A stretch of DNA of 64,000 nt, from the NCBI RefSeq assembly GCF_000328705.1, contig NC_019673.1, forward strand, positions 3,968,001 through 4,032,000, in the 5' to 3' direction. The DNA is from Saccharothrix espanaensis DSM 44229 (GTDB lineage: Bacteria; Actinomycetota; Actinomycetes; Mycobacteriales; Pseudonocardiaceae). The position numbers and the translations under genes were made by a program. Under the pieces are notes generated by a model. The model had not been told where the DNA came from, searched no databases, and worked only from the letters and a program-made list of their open reading frames with translations. This document shows, piece after piece, positions 8,222 to 16,700 of this stretch; position 1 is the first letter of the stretch, and each line of letters begins with the position of its first letter.

Positions 8222-9583
8222 TCACCGCAGCCACTCCGCGCGGTCCGCTCCCCACCGGCTCGGCGGGCTCCACGCGGTCGGCACGCCGTCGTAGCCGATC
8301 GGGGACCGGGCGTGCCGCAGCGCGCCGGACGGCGAGTCCAGTTCGGTGACGAACGGCGCGGGATCGTACTGCGCCGGAACGGAAAGGGAATCGTCCACAT
8401 CGGACTGTCGCAGGTCGTGCAGCAGCCAGGACGCCGTGCCGGCCAGCGAGAGCCGCACGTGCCGCCCGCCGGTCTCGGCGCGCTCGGCCAGTCCGCGCAG
8501 CACGGCGGCGGCCAGCAGGTACCCGGTGCCGTGGTCGAGCGCCTGCGCGGGCAGCGCGCCCGGCCGGTCGTCGTCGCCCTCGACGACCGCGATCCCGCTG
8601 CCCGCCTGCACCAGGCTGTCGAACCCGCGCCGGCCTGCCCGCGGCCCGGTCCAGCCCCACGCGCACAACTGCGCCACCACCAGCCCCGGCCGGCGCTCCA
8701 GCAGCGCGTCCGGCGCGAGCCCGAACCGGTCCAGCGCGCCCGGTCGGTAGCCGGTCACCACGACGTCGGCCGTGCTCAGCAGCCCCTCGAACACGTCCCG
8801 GTCGACGGCCAGGTCCAGCACCGCCGACCGCTTGCCCAGCCCCGTGTCACTCAGGGTGTCCCCGTCCTCGGGCAGGCCCGGGGGATCGAGCCGCAGCACG
8901 TCCGCGCCCAGCAGCGCCAGCGTCCGGGTCGCGACCGGCCCGGCGAACACCCTGGTCAGGTCCAGCACCCGGACGCCGGACGCGGGCGTGGCGGCGGGCG
9001 GCAGGCCGCGTTCACCGCCGCCGACCGACCTGGTCTCGACCAGCGGGTGCCGTTCGGCCGAGACGCCCCGGACGGCGACGGCCAGGCCGCCCGCCGCGGA
9101 CACGTCCTCCTCGATCGCGGCGGCCGGTCGGGTCGCGAACACCTCGGCGACCCGCGTCACGAGGGCGTCGTCGTCACCCGGGTCGGGCACGCCGGCCGCG
9201 CCCAGCAGCCTGGCCCGGTGGTGCGGGTAGTTGGCGTGCGTGCGCACCCAGCCGTCCGCCGTGCGCCAGAACCGCGACAGCGGCGCGAACCACACCGGGG
9301 CCCGGCCCGCGATCCGCAGGTGCCGTTCGCTGACGAACGCGGTGGCCACCGCGCCCTCGTGCACCCGGACCGGGGGCGGCGGCGTCCCGTTGCGGTGGGC
9401 GAGCAGGTCGGCGGCGGCCAGCGAGCACGCGCCGACCGTCGCGCGGGCCAGTTCCCGCACCGGCAGCCGCGCCGCCAGCGGGCTCCGGACCGGGTCGAAC
9501 TCCACAGTGGCGGGCGGCCCGCCGCCGAGCGCCGCCCACGCCTGTGCGGTTCCCGCGTCACCCCGTCGTGTCATGAGTGCCAT
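8222..9583 (-). CDS. Class III CoA-transferase (CaiB/BaiF family)
   Basis: 453 residues. The classical CaiB/BaiF entry signature appears in the middle ('GVRVLDLTRVFAGPVATRTL', about residues 203-222), followed by 'ADVLRLDPPGLPED', 'RSAVLDLAVDRD' and 'ADVVVTGYRPGALDRFGL'. The first 200 residues resemble the second lobe of the fold, so the enzyme is a rearranged two-lobe version common in actinomycetes. These enzymes move CoA between carboxylic acids, but the substrate cannot be predicted. Two nearby ATGs are possible (9583 and 9574); the second has the better-placed AGGATGG ribosome-binding site. It diverges from the SGNH gene. Confidence 0.85.
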   Translation of the reverse strand: MALMTRRGDAGTAQAWAALGGGPPATVEFDPVRSPLAARLPVRELARATVGACSLAAADLLAHRNGTPPPPVRVHEGAVATAFVSERHLRIAGRAPVWFAPLSRFWRTADGWVRTHANYPHHRARLLGAAGVPDPGDDDALVTRVAEVFATRPAAAIEEDVSAAGGLAVAVRGVSAERHPLVETRSVGGGERGLPPAATPASGVRVLDLTRVFAGPVATRTLALLGADVLRLDPPGLPEDGDTLSDTGLGKRSAVLDLAVDRDVFEGLLSTADVVVTGYRPGALDRFGLAPDALLERRPGLVVAQLCAWGWTGPRAGRRGFDSLVQAGSGIAVVEGDDDRPGALPAQALDHGTGYLLAAAVLRGLAERAETGGRHVRLSLAGTASWLLHDLRQSDVDDSLSVPAQYDPAPFVTELDSPSGALRHARSPIGYDGVPTAWSPPSRWGADRAEWLR

Positions 9584-9666
9584 CCTGCGTCAACCAGCAC
9601 ACCCGGAACACGAGACAAGACCCGCGTCATATCCTGCAAGCAGGTGTGGACAAGGGGGGCACAGCA

Positions 9667-10425
9667 GTGCGATATGCGGCCATCGGCGACAGCTTCACCG
9701 AAGGCGTGGGGGACGAGCGCCCGGACGGTTCGTGCCGGGGGTGGGCGGACCGGGTGGCCGAGGGGCTGGCGGCCGGGCTCGGCCGGCCGGTCCAGTACGC
9801 CAACCTCGCGGTCCGGGGCCGGCTGCTGGAGCCGATCGTGACCGGGCAGCTGGACCTCGCGCTGGCGATGGACCCGCTGCCCACCCTGATCACGCTCAAC
9901 GGCGGCGGCAACGACATGATGCGGCCCGGCGTCGACGCGGACCGGCTGGTCCGGCTCACCGAGCACGCCGTGCACCGGTGCGCCGACGCGGGGGTGCGGC
10001 TGGTCCTGCTCAGCGGCGCGGACCCGTCGCAGCGGCTGCCGCTGGGCCGCACCGTCCACCGCCGGGGCGTCGCGCTGACCCGCGCGGTCAAGGCCCTGTC
10101 CCGGCGGTACGACCTGCTGATGGTGGACGCGTTCAACGACGCCGAGGTGCGCCGGGCGGCGTACTGGTCACCGGACCGGCTGCACCTCAACGCGGCCGGC
10201 CACGCCCGGGTCGCCGCGCTGGTGCTCACCGCGCTGGGCCACCCGACCACGCCGCAGCCGGTGGAACACCCGGTCGTGGCCCGCGAGCTGGCCACCGAGG
10301 CGCGCTACTACCGCGAGCACGTGGCACCGTGGCTGGCCCGCCGGCTGCGCGGCCGGTCCTCCGGCGACGACCACCCGGCCAAGCACACCGGCTGGACGTC
10401 GGTCGAGGCGCTGCCGACGGTCTGA
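9667..10425 (+). CDS. SGNH/GDSL-family esterase or lipase
   Basis: 252 residues. The GTG at 9667 is preferred over earlier in-frame starts because AAGGGGGG lies 7 bases upstream and the protein then begins directly with the SGNH block I motif (YAAIGDSFTEGVGD, nucleophile Ser9). Block III is 'LNGGGNDMM' (Asn82) and block V is 'DRLHLNAAGH' (Asp170, His173), so the catalytic set is complete. There is no signal peptide, so it is cytosolic. Family members deacylate lipids, sugars or peptidoglycan intermediates; the substrate is unknown. It converges on the next minus-strand gene with a 5-base gap. Confidence 0.9.
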   Translation: MRYAAIGDSFTEGVGDERPDGSCRGWADRVAEGLAAGLGRPVQYANLAVRGRLLEPIVTGQLDLALAMDPLPTLITLNGGGNDMMRPGVDADRLVRLTEHAVHRCADAGVRLVLLSGADPSQRLPLGRTVHRRGVALTRAVKALSRRYDLLMVDAFNDAEVRRAAYWSPDRLHLNAAGHARVAALVLTALGHPTTPQPVEHPVVARELATEARYYREHVAPWLARRLRGRSSGDDHPAKHTGWTSVEALPTV

Positions 10426-10430
10426 CCGGG

Positions 10431-11477
10431 TCAGCGACCCAGTCCGAGCGCGGTCGCCAGGGCCCGGAGGTCGTCGCGCAGCCGGGCCTCGTCGGCCACG
10501 TCGACGCAGCTCGTGGTGAACCGGAACGACAGCCGATCGTCCTCCGGGACGTTCACCTGCACCTCGCTGTTGCCGTCCAGCCGGCCGATGTACCCGCTCA
10601 TCCCGGTGCCGCTGCGCAGCAGGTCCTCGAACTCCTCCTGGACCTGCGCGGGCACGGCGGCCCGGACGTCCAGCGCGATGGAGACGACCTCGGGGGAGCG
10701 GCCCAGGAACACGTCGTTCTCCCGTTCGCAGCCGGTCGTGGTGATCTCGAACGGCACCGCGCCCACGTCCGGGTAGCCGGTGCTGCGCGCGGTCAGCGAC
10801 CGGATCGGGGCGGAGACGACGTCGCCCGGCTGGGGCGGCTGGATCGTGGACCGGTCCAGCAGCTCGATGCCGAACAGCACGGTGCACAGCGCCCACACCG
10901 ACAGGCCGAGCGCGAGGAACCCGCCGCCGATCGACAGCTTCGGCGCCAGGTCCAGCGCCCGGTCGCGCCCGTCGAGGCCGTAGACCGCGTCGAGGTCCGG
11001 GCGGGCGGCCCGCAGGGCTTCGGTGAACTCCTCGTAGGGGTGCTGGTGGCGCCACCGCAGCCGGTAGCGCTCGCCCGGCGTGTCGATCTCCACCACCTTG
11101 CGGTCGAACGCGTCGGACCGGCGCAGTGCGAGCAGCCCGCCGATCAGCAGCGACTGCGGCAGCCAGAACGCCAGCCAGAACGGCTTGGCCGAGACGTGGC
11201 CGAACCGGGTGGTGGTGATCGTGTCGTAGCGGATCCGGGACTTGCCGAGCACCAGCTCGTCGGCCCCGAACACCGCCGTGCGCGGCCACCAGGTCCCCAG
11301 CAGGCCGGCCACGGCCACCACCAGCACGTCGGCGAACACCATCACCCAGAACGTCGGCCGCTCCGGGGTGACGGTGATCGCCCACCCGTGCCACACCGCC
11401 GCCGCCAGCGCGAGGCCGGCCACCGTCCACGCCCGCGCACCGGCGGAGTTCAACCAGACCCGCTTGTCCCCGTCCAC
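10431..11477 (-). CDS. Integral membrane protein with a PH-like region
   Basis: 348 residues using the GTG at 11477; a longer start would overlap the upstream SDR gene. Two membrane helices near residues 16-35 and 42-64 are followed by a beta-rich stretch ('TAVFGADELVLGKSRIRYDT', 'ERYRLRWRHQHPYEEF') that resembles a bacterial PH-like domain. A further helical hairpin is near 105-120, another membrane helix is at about 190-215, and a soluble C-terminal domain follows ('VQVNVPEDDRLSFRFTTSC'). No specific family is recognised. The start is uncertain because no strong ribosome-binding site is seen. It lies 41 bases downstream of the SDR gene and may be cotranscribed with it. Confidence 0.65.
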   Translation of the reverse strand: MDGDKRVWLNSAGARAWTVAGLALAAAVWHGWAITVTPERPTFWVMVFADVLVVAVAGLLGTWWPRTAVFGADELVLGKSRIRYDTITTTRFGHVSAKPFWLAFWLPQSLLIGGLLALRRSDAFDRKVVEIDTPGERYRLRWRHQHPYEEFTEALRAARPDLDAVYGLDGRDRALDLAPKLSIGGGFLALGLSVWALCTVLFGIELLDRSTIQPPQPGDVVSAPIRSLTARSTGYPDVGAVPFEITTTGCERENDVFLGRSPEVVSIALDVRAAVPAQVQEEFEDLLRSGTGMSGYIGRLDGNSEVQVNVPEDDRLSFRFTTSCVDVADEARLRDDLRALATALGLGR

Positions 11478-11518
11478 ACCACCGCAGACGTGATCGCCGG
11501 CCGGTCGGTTCCGCGTTC

Positions 11519-12244
11519 TCAGGTGAACGCGTTGACCACCTCCTCGGCCCGGTCGCGGTCGACGTGCAGGCGCCACAACGCTTCCGCCAGGTCGTCGGGG
11601 TCCAGCGCGCGGGCGACGGCCGGGCCGAACCGGGCGGGGTCGGCCAGCGCCGCCCGGTGGATGTCGCCGCGCTCGATGAGCCCGCCGATGGTCAGGGTGC
11701 CCGCGTAGACGCCCTGGTCCGAGAGTGCCGCGTGCAGGGTCAGGGCGTAGTTGCGCAGCGCGGCCGCGGTCAGCGCCATCGCGCCCAGTGGCGGCATCGG
11801 CAGCACCGCGCTCAGCCCGCCCGCGAACAGCAGCGAGCCGGAGCCGCGGGCGAGCATCGCCGGCAGCAGGCGCTCGACCACGTCGACCGCCGGGTACAGC
11901 CAGTCCATCGCGGTCCGGACGTCGGCCGCGCCGATGTCGGTGATGGGTGTGAGGGGCTGGTCGAGATCGGCCGCGCCGGGCCCGTAGTAGACGACGTCGA
12001 CGCCGCCGAAGCGCTCGATGACGGTGTCCAGGGTGGTCAGCAGGCCGGCGCGGTCACGGGTGTCGGCGGCGAACGCCTCGGCGCGCACGCCGGCCGCGGC
12101 GAGTTCGGCGACGTAGCCGGCGTGCCGGGTGGTGGTGCGGGAGATCAGGGCGACGGCGTGCCCCTCGCGGCCGAACCGGTGGGCGACGGACATGCCCAGG
12201 CCGGGGCCGACGCCGATGACGACAGCGGTCTTGCTGGTGGACAT
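11519..12244 (-). CDS. Atypical short-chain dehydrogenase (SDR), catalytic Tyr/Lys missing
   Basis: 241 residues from an ATG with GAGAGGA just upstream. The Rossmann N-terminus is present (TAVVIGVGPGLGMSVAHRFG, the TGxxxGxG-like loop), then 'VRAEAFAADTRD' and 'VDVVYYGPGAADL'. At the position of the usual YxxxK active site the protein reads 'PLGAMALTAAALRNYALTL', with no Tyr-x-x-x-Lys pair, so it is probably not a normal dehydrogenase. It may bind a dinucleotide for another purpose. It diverges from a TetR gene with a perfect palindrome between them, so it is the likely regulated target. Confidence 0.82.
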   Translation of the reverse strand: MSTSKTAVVIGVGPGLGMSVAHRFGREGHAVALISRTTTRHAGYVAELAAAGVRAEAFAADTRDRAGLLTTLDTVIERFGGVDVVYYGPGAADLDQPLTPITDIGAADVRTAMDWLYPAVDVVERLLPAMLARGSGSLLFAGGLSAVLPMPPLGAMALTAAALRNYALTLHAALSDQGVYAGTLTIGGLIERGDIHRAALADPARFGPAVARALDPDDLAEALWRLHVDRDRAEEVVNAFT

Positions 12245-12265
12245 GGGGTCCTCTCGTCGGGCTTG

Positions 12266-12287
12266 AAGTCGAGGCATCCCTCGACTT
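12266..12287. promoter_or_regulatory. Probable TetR operator between SDR and tetR genes
   Basis: A perfect 9-bp inverted repeat, aagtcgagg-catc-cctcgactt, lies between the divergent SDR and TetR genes. It sits about 20 bases upstream of the SDR ATG. Size and symmetry fit a TetR-family operator, so the neighbouring regulator probably represses the SDR gene and itself. Confidence 0.65.
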
Positions 12288-12310
12288 GGAGTGCCGACGT
12301 TAGCACGAAC

Positions 12311-12326
12311 CTGAGGGTGTCCTCGA
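12311..12326. promoter_or_regulatory. Degenerate second copy of the operator
   Basis: ctgagg-gtgt-cctcga has the same half-site (cctcga) and the same 4-base spacer as the palindrome at 12266-12287, with one mismatch. It lies 17 bases before the tetR ATG, where binding would block tetR transcription or early elongation. Confidence 0.4.
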
Positions 12327-12343
12327 TTTCGTATGATGGCCGG

Positions 12344-12946
12344 ATGGCAGCCGAACCGAGACCGCTGCGCGCGGACGCCGCGCGCAACCGGGCCAGACTG
12401 CTGGCCGCTGCCACCGAGGTGTTCGCCGAACAGGGCCTGGCCGCGCCGCTGGAGCACATCGCGCGCCGCGCGGGCGTCAGCATCGGCACGCTCTACGCGC
12501 ACTTCCCGACCCGCCAGGCGTTCCAGGACGCGATCTTCCCGGAGCGGCTGGCCGTGCTGGACCGGATCGCCGAGACGGCGCTGGCCGACCCGGACCCGTG
12601 GAACGGGTTCGTCGGCTTCCTCACGGGCGTGTTCGCGTTGCAGGCCGAGGACCACGGCCTCAACGACGCGCTGGCCCGGCGGTTCCCGAGTTCCGGCGAG
12701 GTCGCGGAGGTGTGCGCCCGGGGTGCCGGGCACGCGGAGCGGATCGTGGCCCGCGCGCAGGCCGGTGGGCAGTTGCGGGCCGATTTCGAGTTGGCCGACC
12801 TGACCGCGCTGACCTGGGGGATGTCCCAGGTGATCCGGGAGTCGATGGACAGCGCGCCGCACGCCTGGCGGCGTTGCCTGGCGTTCATCCTGGACGGTCT
12901 GCGGGCCGAGGCGGCGCACCCGATCCCGGATCCCGCGCAACTGTGA
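12344..12946 (+). CDS. TetR/AcrR-family transcriptional regulator
   Basis: 200 residues from an ATG. The N-terminal helix-turn-helix is canonical: 'RNRARLLAAATEVFAEQGL', then 'PLEHIARRAGVSIGTLYAHF' and 'TRQAFQDAIF' (about residues 12-65). The C-terminal helical domain (about 75-190) is the ligand-sensing and dimerisation part; 'LADLTALTWGMSQVIRESMD' resembles the SbtR-like C-terminal group. It diverges from the SDR gene and has palindromes on its upstream side, so local repression relieved by a small ligand is the simple model. The ligand is unknown. Confidence 0.9.
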   Translation: MAAEPRPLRADAARNRARLLAAATEVFAEQGLAAPLEHIARRAGVSIGTLYAHFPTRQAFQDAIFPERLAVLDRIAETALADPDPWNGFVGFLTGVFALQAEDHGLNDALARRFPSSGEVAEVCARGAGHAERIVARAQAGGQLRADFELADLTALTWGMSQVIRESMDSAPHAWRRCLAFILDGLRAEAAHPIPDPAQL

Positions 12947-12947
12947 C

Positions 12948-13160
12948 AGGTACCTGCCAACCCGGCAGTTCGTCCGACCGGCCGGCTTCACCAGCGCCCG
13001 CCGGCAGGTGCTCGGCGTGGTCGACCACGAGCCCGCCACGGCCGCCGCGGTGGCCCGGACCATGGGGCCGACCAGGCAGGCGGTCCAGCAGACGGCGAAC
13101 CGTCTGGATGGTCCTCACCCCGCGCGGCCGGACCGCCCTGCGCCAGGTCAAGTCGCGCTG
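12948..13160 (+). pseudogene. Remnant of a MarR-family regulator
   Basis: One frame reads 'RYLPTRQFVRPAGFTSARRQ', then 'VLGVVDHEPATAAAVARTMG' and 'TRQAVQQTANRL', the middle of a MarR winged helix. Directly after this (about 13107) another frame continues with 'MVLTPRGRTALRQVKSR', the usual post-wing segment. The roughly 25-30 codons of the wing between them are missing, the frame changes, and there is no N-terminal start. This is a decayed gene fragment. The remaining sequence to 13436 has no coding signal and must hold the promoter of the ESX effector locus; tacagt at 13371-13376 is a weak -10 candidate. Confidence 0.55.
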
Positions 13161-13436
13161 CGCCGGGGGAGCGTCGGACTGCACTTCTGCGCCATGTCCT
13201 TCGACCCCCGGTGGAACTGGATCCGACATTTTCCGGACCCGGCGGGAGCGCGCCGGCGGAACTGTCCGGAATGCGGCGGAACTCGCCGGCGAGTGATCCG
13301 CGTCACGAGCCCTGACGTGCGATTTCCAGGTTAACCGGAACCGAACTCGACGTGACCGCGTCAGCATTCATACAGTGACCCTGACGGCACCGGGTTACCG
13401 CCGGGCGTCGTGGGCAACGTGATTCGGGGGACGGGC

Positions 13437-13739
13437 ATGGCCGGGTACGAGATCGTCGCGGGGACGTTGGACGGTCACAGCAAGCAGTTGGCGGATCTGA
13501 GCGCGCGGATCGAGGGCGCGGTGCAGGCGGCGCAGACCGTCTCGATGCCCACCGACGCGTACGGGATCCTCTGCCAGCCGTTCCGGATGATGCTCGACCC
13601 GGTGGAGTCGTGGGGGCTCCAGGCGTTGCAGGGCGCGGTCGAGGCCATGGAGACCGCCGGTAACGAGGTGCGCGGCACGGTCAACCAGTACCGCGAGATG
13701 GAGGACTCCATCCGCGACAGCTTCCAGGCGGGTGGCTGA
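13437..13739 (+). CDS. EspC-like type VII (ESX) secretion-associated protein
   Basis: 100 residues from an ATG with a GGGGG ribosome-binding site. The length and pattern match the EspC/WXG100-like helical-hairpin family: 'YEIVAGTLDGHSKQLADLSA', then 'DAYGILCQPFRMMLDP' (the AYGxLCxxF signature of EspC-type proteins) and a second long helix ending 'MEDSIRDSFQAGG'. Such proteins are exported through ESX machinery or act as a secretion partner for the adjacent large effector. The stop and the next start share one base (TGATG), so this small protein and the toxin are made together. No ESX core genes lie nearby, so it must use machinery encoded elsewhere. Confidence 0.82.
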   Translation: MAGYEIVAGTLDGHSKQLADLSARIEGAVQAAQTVSMPTDAYGILCQPFRMMLDPVESWGLQALQGAVEAMETAGNEVRGTVNQYREMEDSIRDSFQAGG

Positions 13740-16700
13740 TGGCCGGGGAGAACCCCCTGGTCGCAGCCCCGCCTGCGGAGCCCGGCGGGGTCTTCAACGC
13801 CGGTACGGGTGACAACGGTTGGGCGACCGGTTTTTCGCTGGCGGAGTCGGCGATGGACACGTTCAACGGGGTGCGGGACGGGAACTGGGTCGAGGCGGGC
13901 CTGGGGATGATCGGCCTGGCGGCGGATGCGGCGTCGATGGCGATCGACCCGTTCGGGACGTTGATGTCGTCGGCCGCGTCGTTCCTGATGGAGCACGTGC
14001 AGCCGTTGAAGGACATGTTGGACTGGCTGGCGGGCAATCCGCCGGTGATCGAGTCGTACTCCACGACGTGGGGCAACGTCGGTACGGAGTTGGGCAAGGT
14101 CGCGGAGGACTACAAGGCGGCTGTCGCGAAGGGCACCGCGGGGTGGGAGGGCGCGGCGGCCGCGGCGTACCTGACCAACGCCCAGGTGCATGGTGATGCG
14201 TTGTCGGGGGCGGCGTCGGCGGCGGGGACCGTGGGGACGGTCGTCGGGATGATGGGCATGGTGGTGGGGTTCGTGCGCGAGTTGGTGCGCGACCTGATCG
14301 CCGACCTGGTGGGCAAGTTGATCGCGTGGGTGTTGGAGGCGGCGTTCACCCTGGGGTTCGGGACGCCGGTGGTCGTGGCGCAGGCGGTGACCGCGATCTC
14401 GCGGTGGGCGGCGAAGATCGCCAAGGTCGTCAAGGACCTGTTGAACACGATCAAGCGGGTTTCGCCGATGCTGCGGCGTCTGGTGGAGGTGTTCGAGAAG
14501 ATCGCGAAGGTGGTCGGGAAGCTCGCGGGCAAGGCGACCGGGCTGGACGTGCTGGACCCGAAGAACATCAAGCGGGGCGGCTTCCTCCAGACCGGCAGGA
14601 CCGACGTCGACACCCCGTCGGGCAGCACCCGGGGCTCCGGCGACACTGACACCGACACCCCCGGCGATTCCGGCGACAGCACCCCCGGCACCAACGGCAC
14701 CCCTGGCACCAACGGCGACTCCGGGGACTCGCGACCGGCGAGGCCCGGTGACGGCACCACGACCACGTCCGGCTCCACCCCGACCGACACGAGCCCGCGA
14801 CCGGGCTCCGGCGACCCCGGTTCCCCGAGCGCCCCCGGCGCCAGGCCGGGGCGCGGCGACAGCACCGGCACACCCGACACCGACCAGCCGCGCGGTAACC
14901 CGAACGCCGCGCCACCCGGAACGACCACGCCCAGCGGCCGCCAACCACTCGGCGAGACGCGGGGTGGTCCGGGCGGGAACTCCGCTCCCGGCGGGCACGC
15001 ACCTGTCGGTGAGACGCGGGGTGGTCCCGGTGGGAACTCCCCTCCGGGTGGGCACGCACCTGTCGGTGAGACGCGCGGTGGTCCTGGGGGCAACGCTGCT
15101 CCCGGTGGGCACGCGCCCGTTGGTGAGACCCGTGGTGGTCCGGGCGGGAACTCCGCGCCTGGTGGGAATCCGGGACCGGTGCGGACCGATTACACGCAGA
15201 CTTCGACGGCGGCGGCACCGGCCGCTCCGGCACGCCCCGACCAGCCGCACGCCTCGACGCCGCGTGACCCGAACTCCGTTGCGCCGCAAGGAAACCCGCC
15301 TGGCGGCACCGCTCCCGGCGGCACCTCGCCAGGTGGGTCGCCCGGCGGCGGCCCGGGTGGCGCTCCCGGTGGTGGCGCGCGGCCCGGCGGTGGCGGTGGC
15401 TGGACCGGGACGCCCGGCAGCCGTGGCGACCTCGGATCGGGCGTGCCCACCGGCCGAAGCCCGGACGCTCCCCGGCCGTCGTCCGGCCCGTCGTCGACGA
15501 ACCCCTCGCACGCCGGCCCGTCGCACACGAGCCCGTCCAACACCAACCCCGCCCACGCGGGCCCGTCCCACTCCGGTCCGCCGAACGCGGGCCCCCCGCA
15601 CGCCGCTCCGCCGAACACGGGTCCTTCCCACGCCGGGCCCCCGAACGCCGGGCCGCCCAACGGGAGGCCTCCGGGCACGCACAACCCGTCCGGCAACACC
15701 CCGCTGGTCAGCCGAGGCCCCGCACCCAACCAGCACGCGCCGAACCAGCACGCGCCCAACCAGCCCGGTCCGTCCCGCGTGCCCGAGCACACCGGCCGAG
15801 GCCCGGACCACTCGCGCCCGGACGGTGGACGCCCCGCCGATGCCCGACCCGCCGATGCCCGACCCGATGGTGGTCGGCCGGAGGGGGTGCGGCCTGAGCA
15901 AGGGCGGCACGGTGACGGGCACGACGGGCGGCCTCAGGGCGATCCGGACCACCGGCCGGACGGTGACGGGCCGCAGAACGCGCCGCACGACCGGCCCGGT
16001 CCGGACGAGGTGAACCACCGGCACGCCGAGTCCACGCCCGCCGGCACGTCGTTCCACCGGGGCGACGACGACATGGGCGACCTTCCGCAGCGCGTCCGGC
16101 CGGACCCGGACGGGCGGTACACCGTCGACGTGCACGTCACGCCGGACGGTCGCGCCCGGATCGGGGACCACACCTACTCGCCGGAGGAGTTCGCGGACAT
16201 CCTGCGCCGCAACGGCGACTACGACGGCCGCCCGATCCGGCTGATCGGCTGCGACGCGGGCTCCAACGACTTCGCCCGCCGGCTGTCCCGGGAGCTCGAC
16301 ACCCCGGTGCTGGCCCCGACCAAGCCCGCGTGGACCGACTCGCAGGGCCGGGTGTTCTCGTCGGACTACGACGTCGACGCCAACGGCAACCGCACGCCCC
16401 GCATCCCGCCCAACGGGCAGTGGGACACCCACCACCCCGACGGCAGCACGGCCAGGGCGGGCGACGACGCGTTCACCCCGGACACGCCCGACGCCGACAA
16501 GCACGACCTCGACCCGGACGACGCGCAGGCGCGGGGTGACGGCGACAACGGTCTCGACGCCGACGACGACCCGGCGTTCGACCCGCCGCCGCCCACCCGG
16601 GTCATCCACCCCGACGACCCGGCGTTCCACGAGCGGTTCGTGGACTGGGACCGGCCCACGCACCGGCCCGGCGCGACGCCGCAGGACCCGCCGGTGCCGA

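Noticed and set aside
14951..15678. Possible CRISPR-like repeats
   Set aside because: The units are head-to-tail, in frame and without unique spacers. They encode Pro/Gly linker repeats and no cas genes are present.
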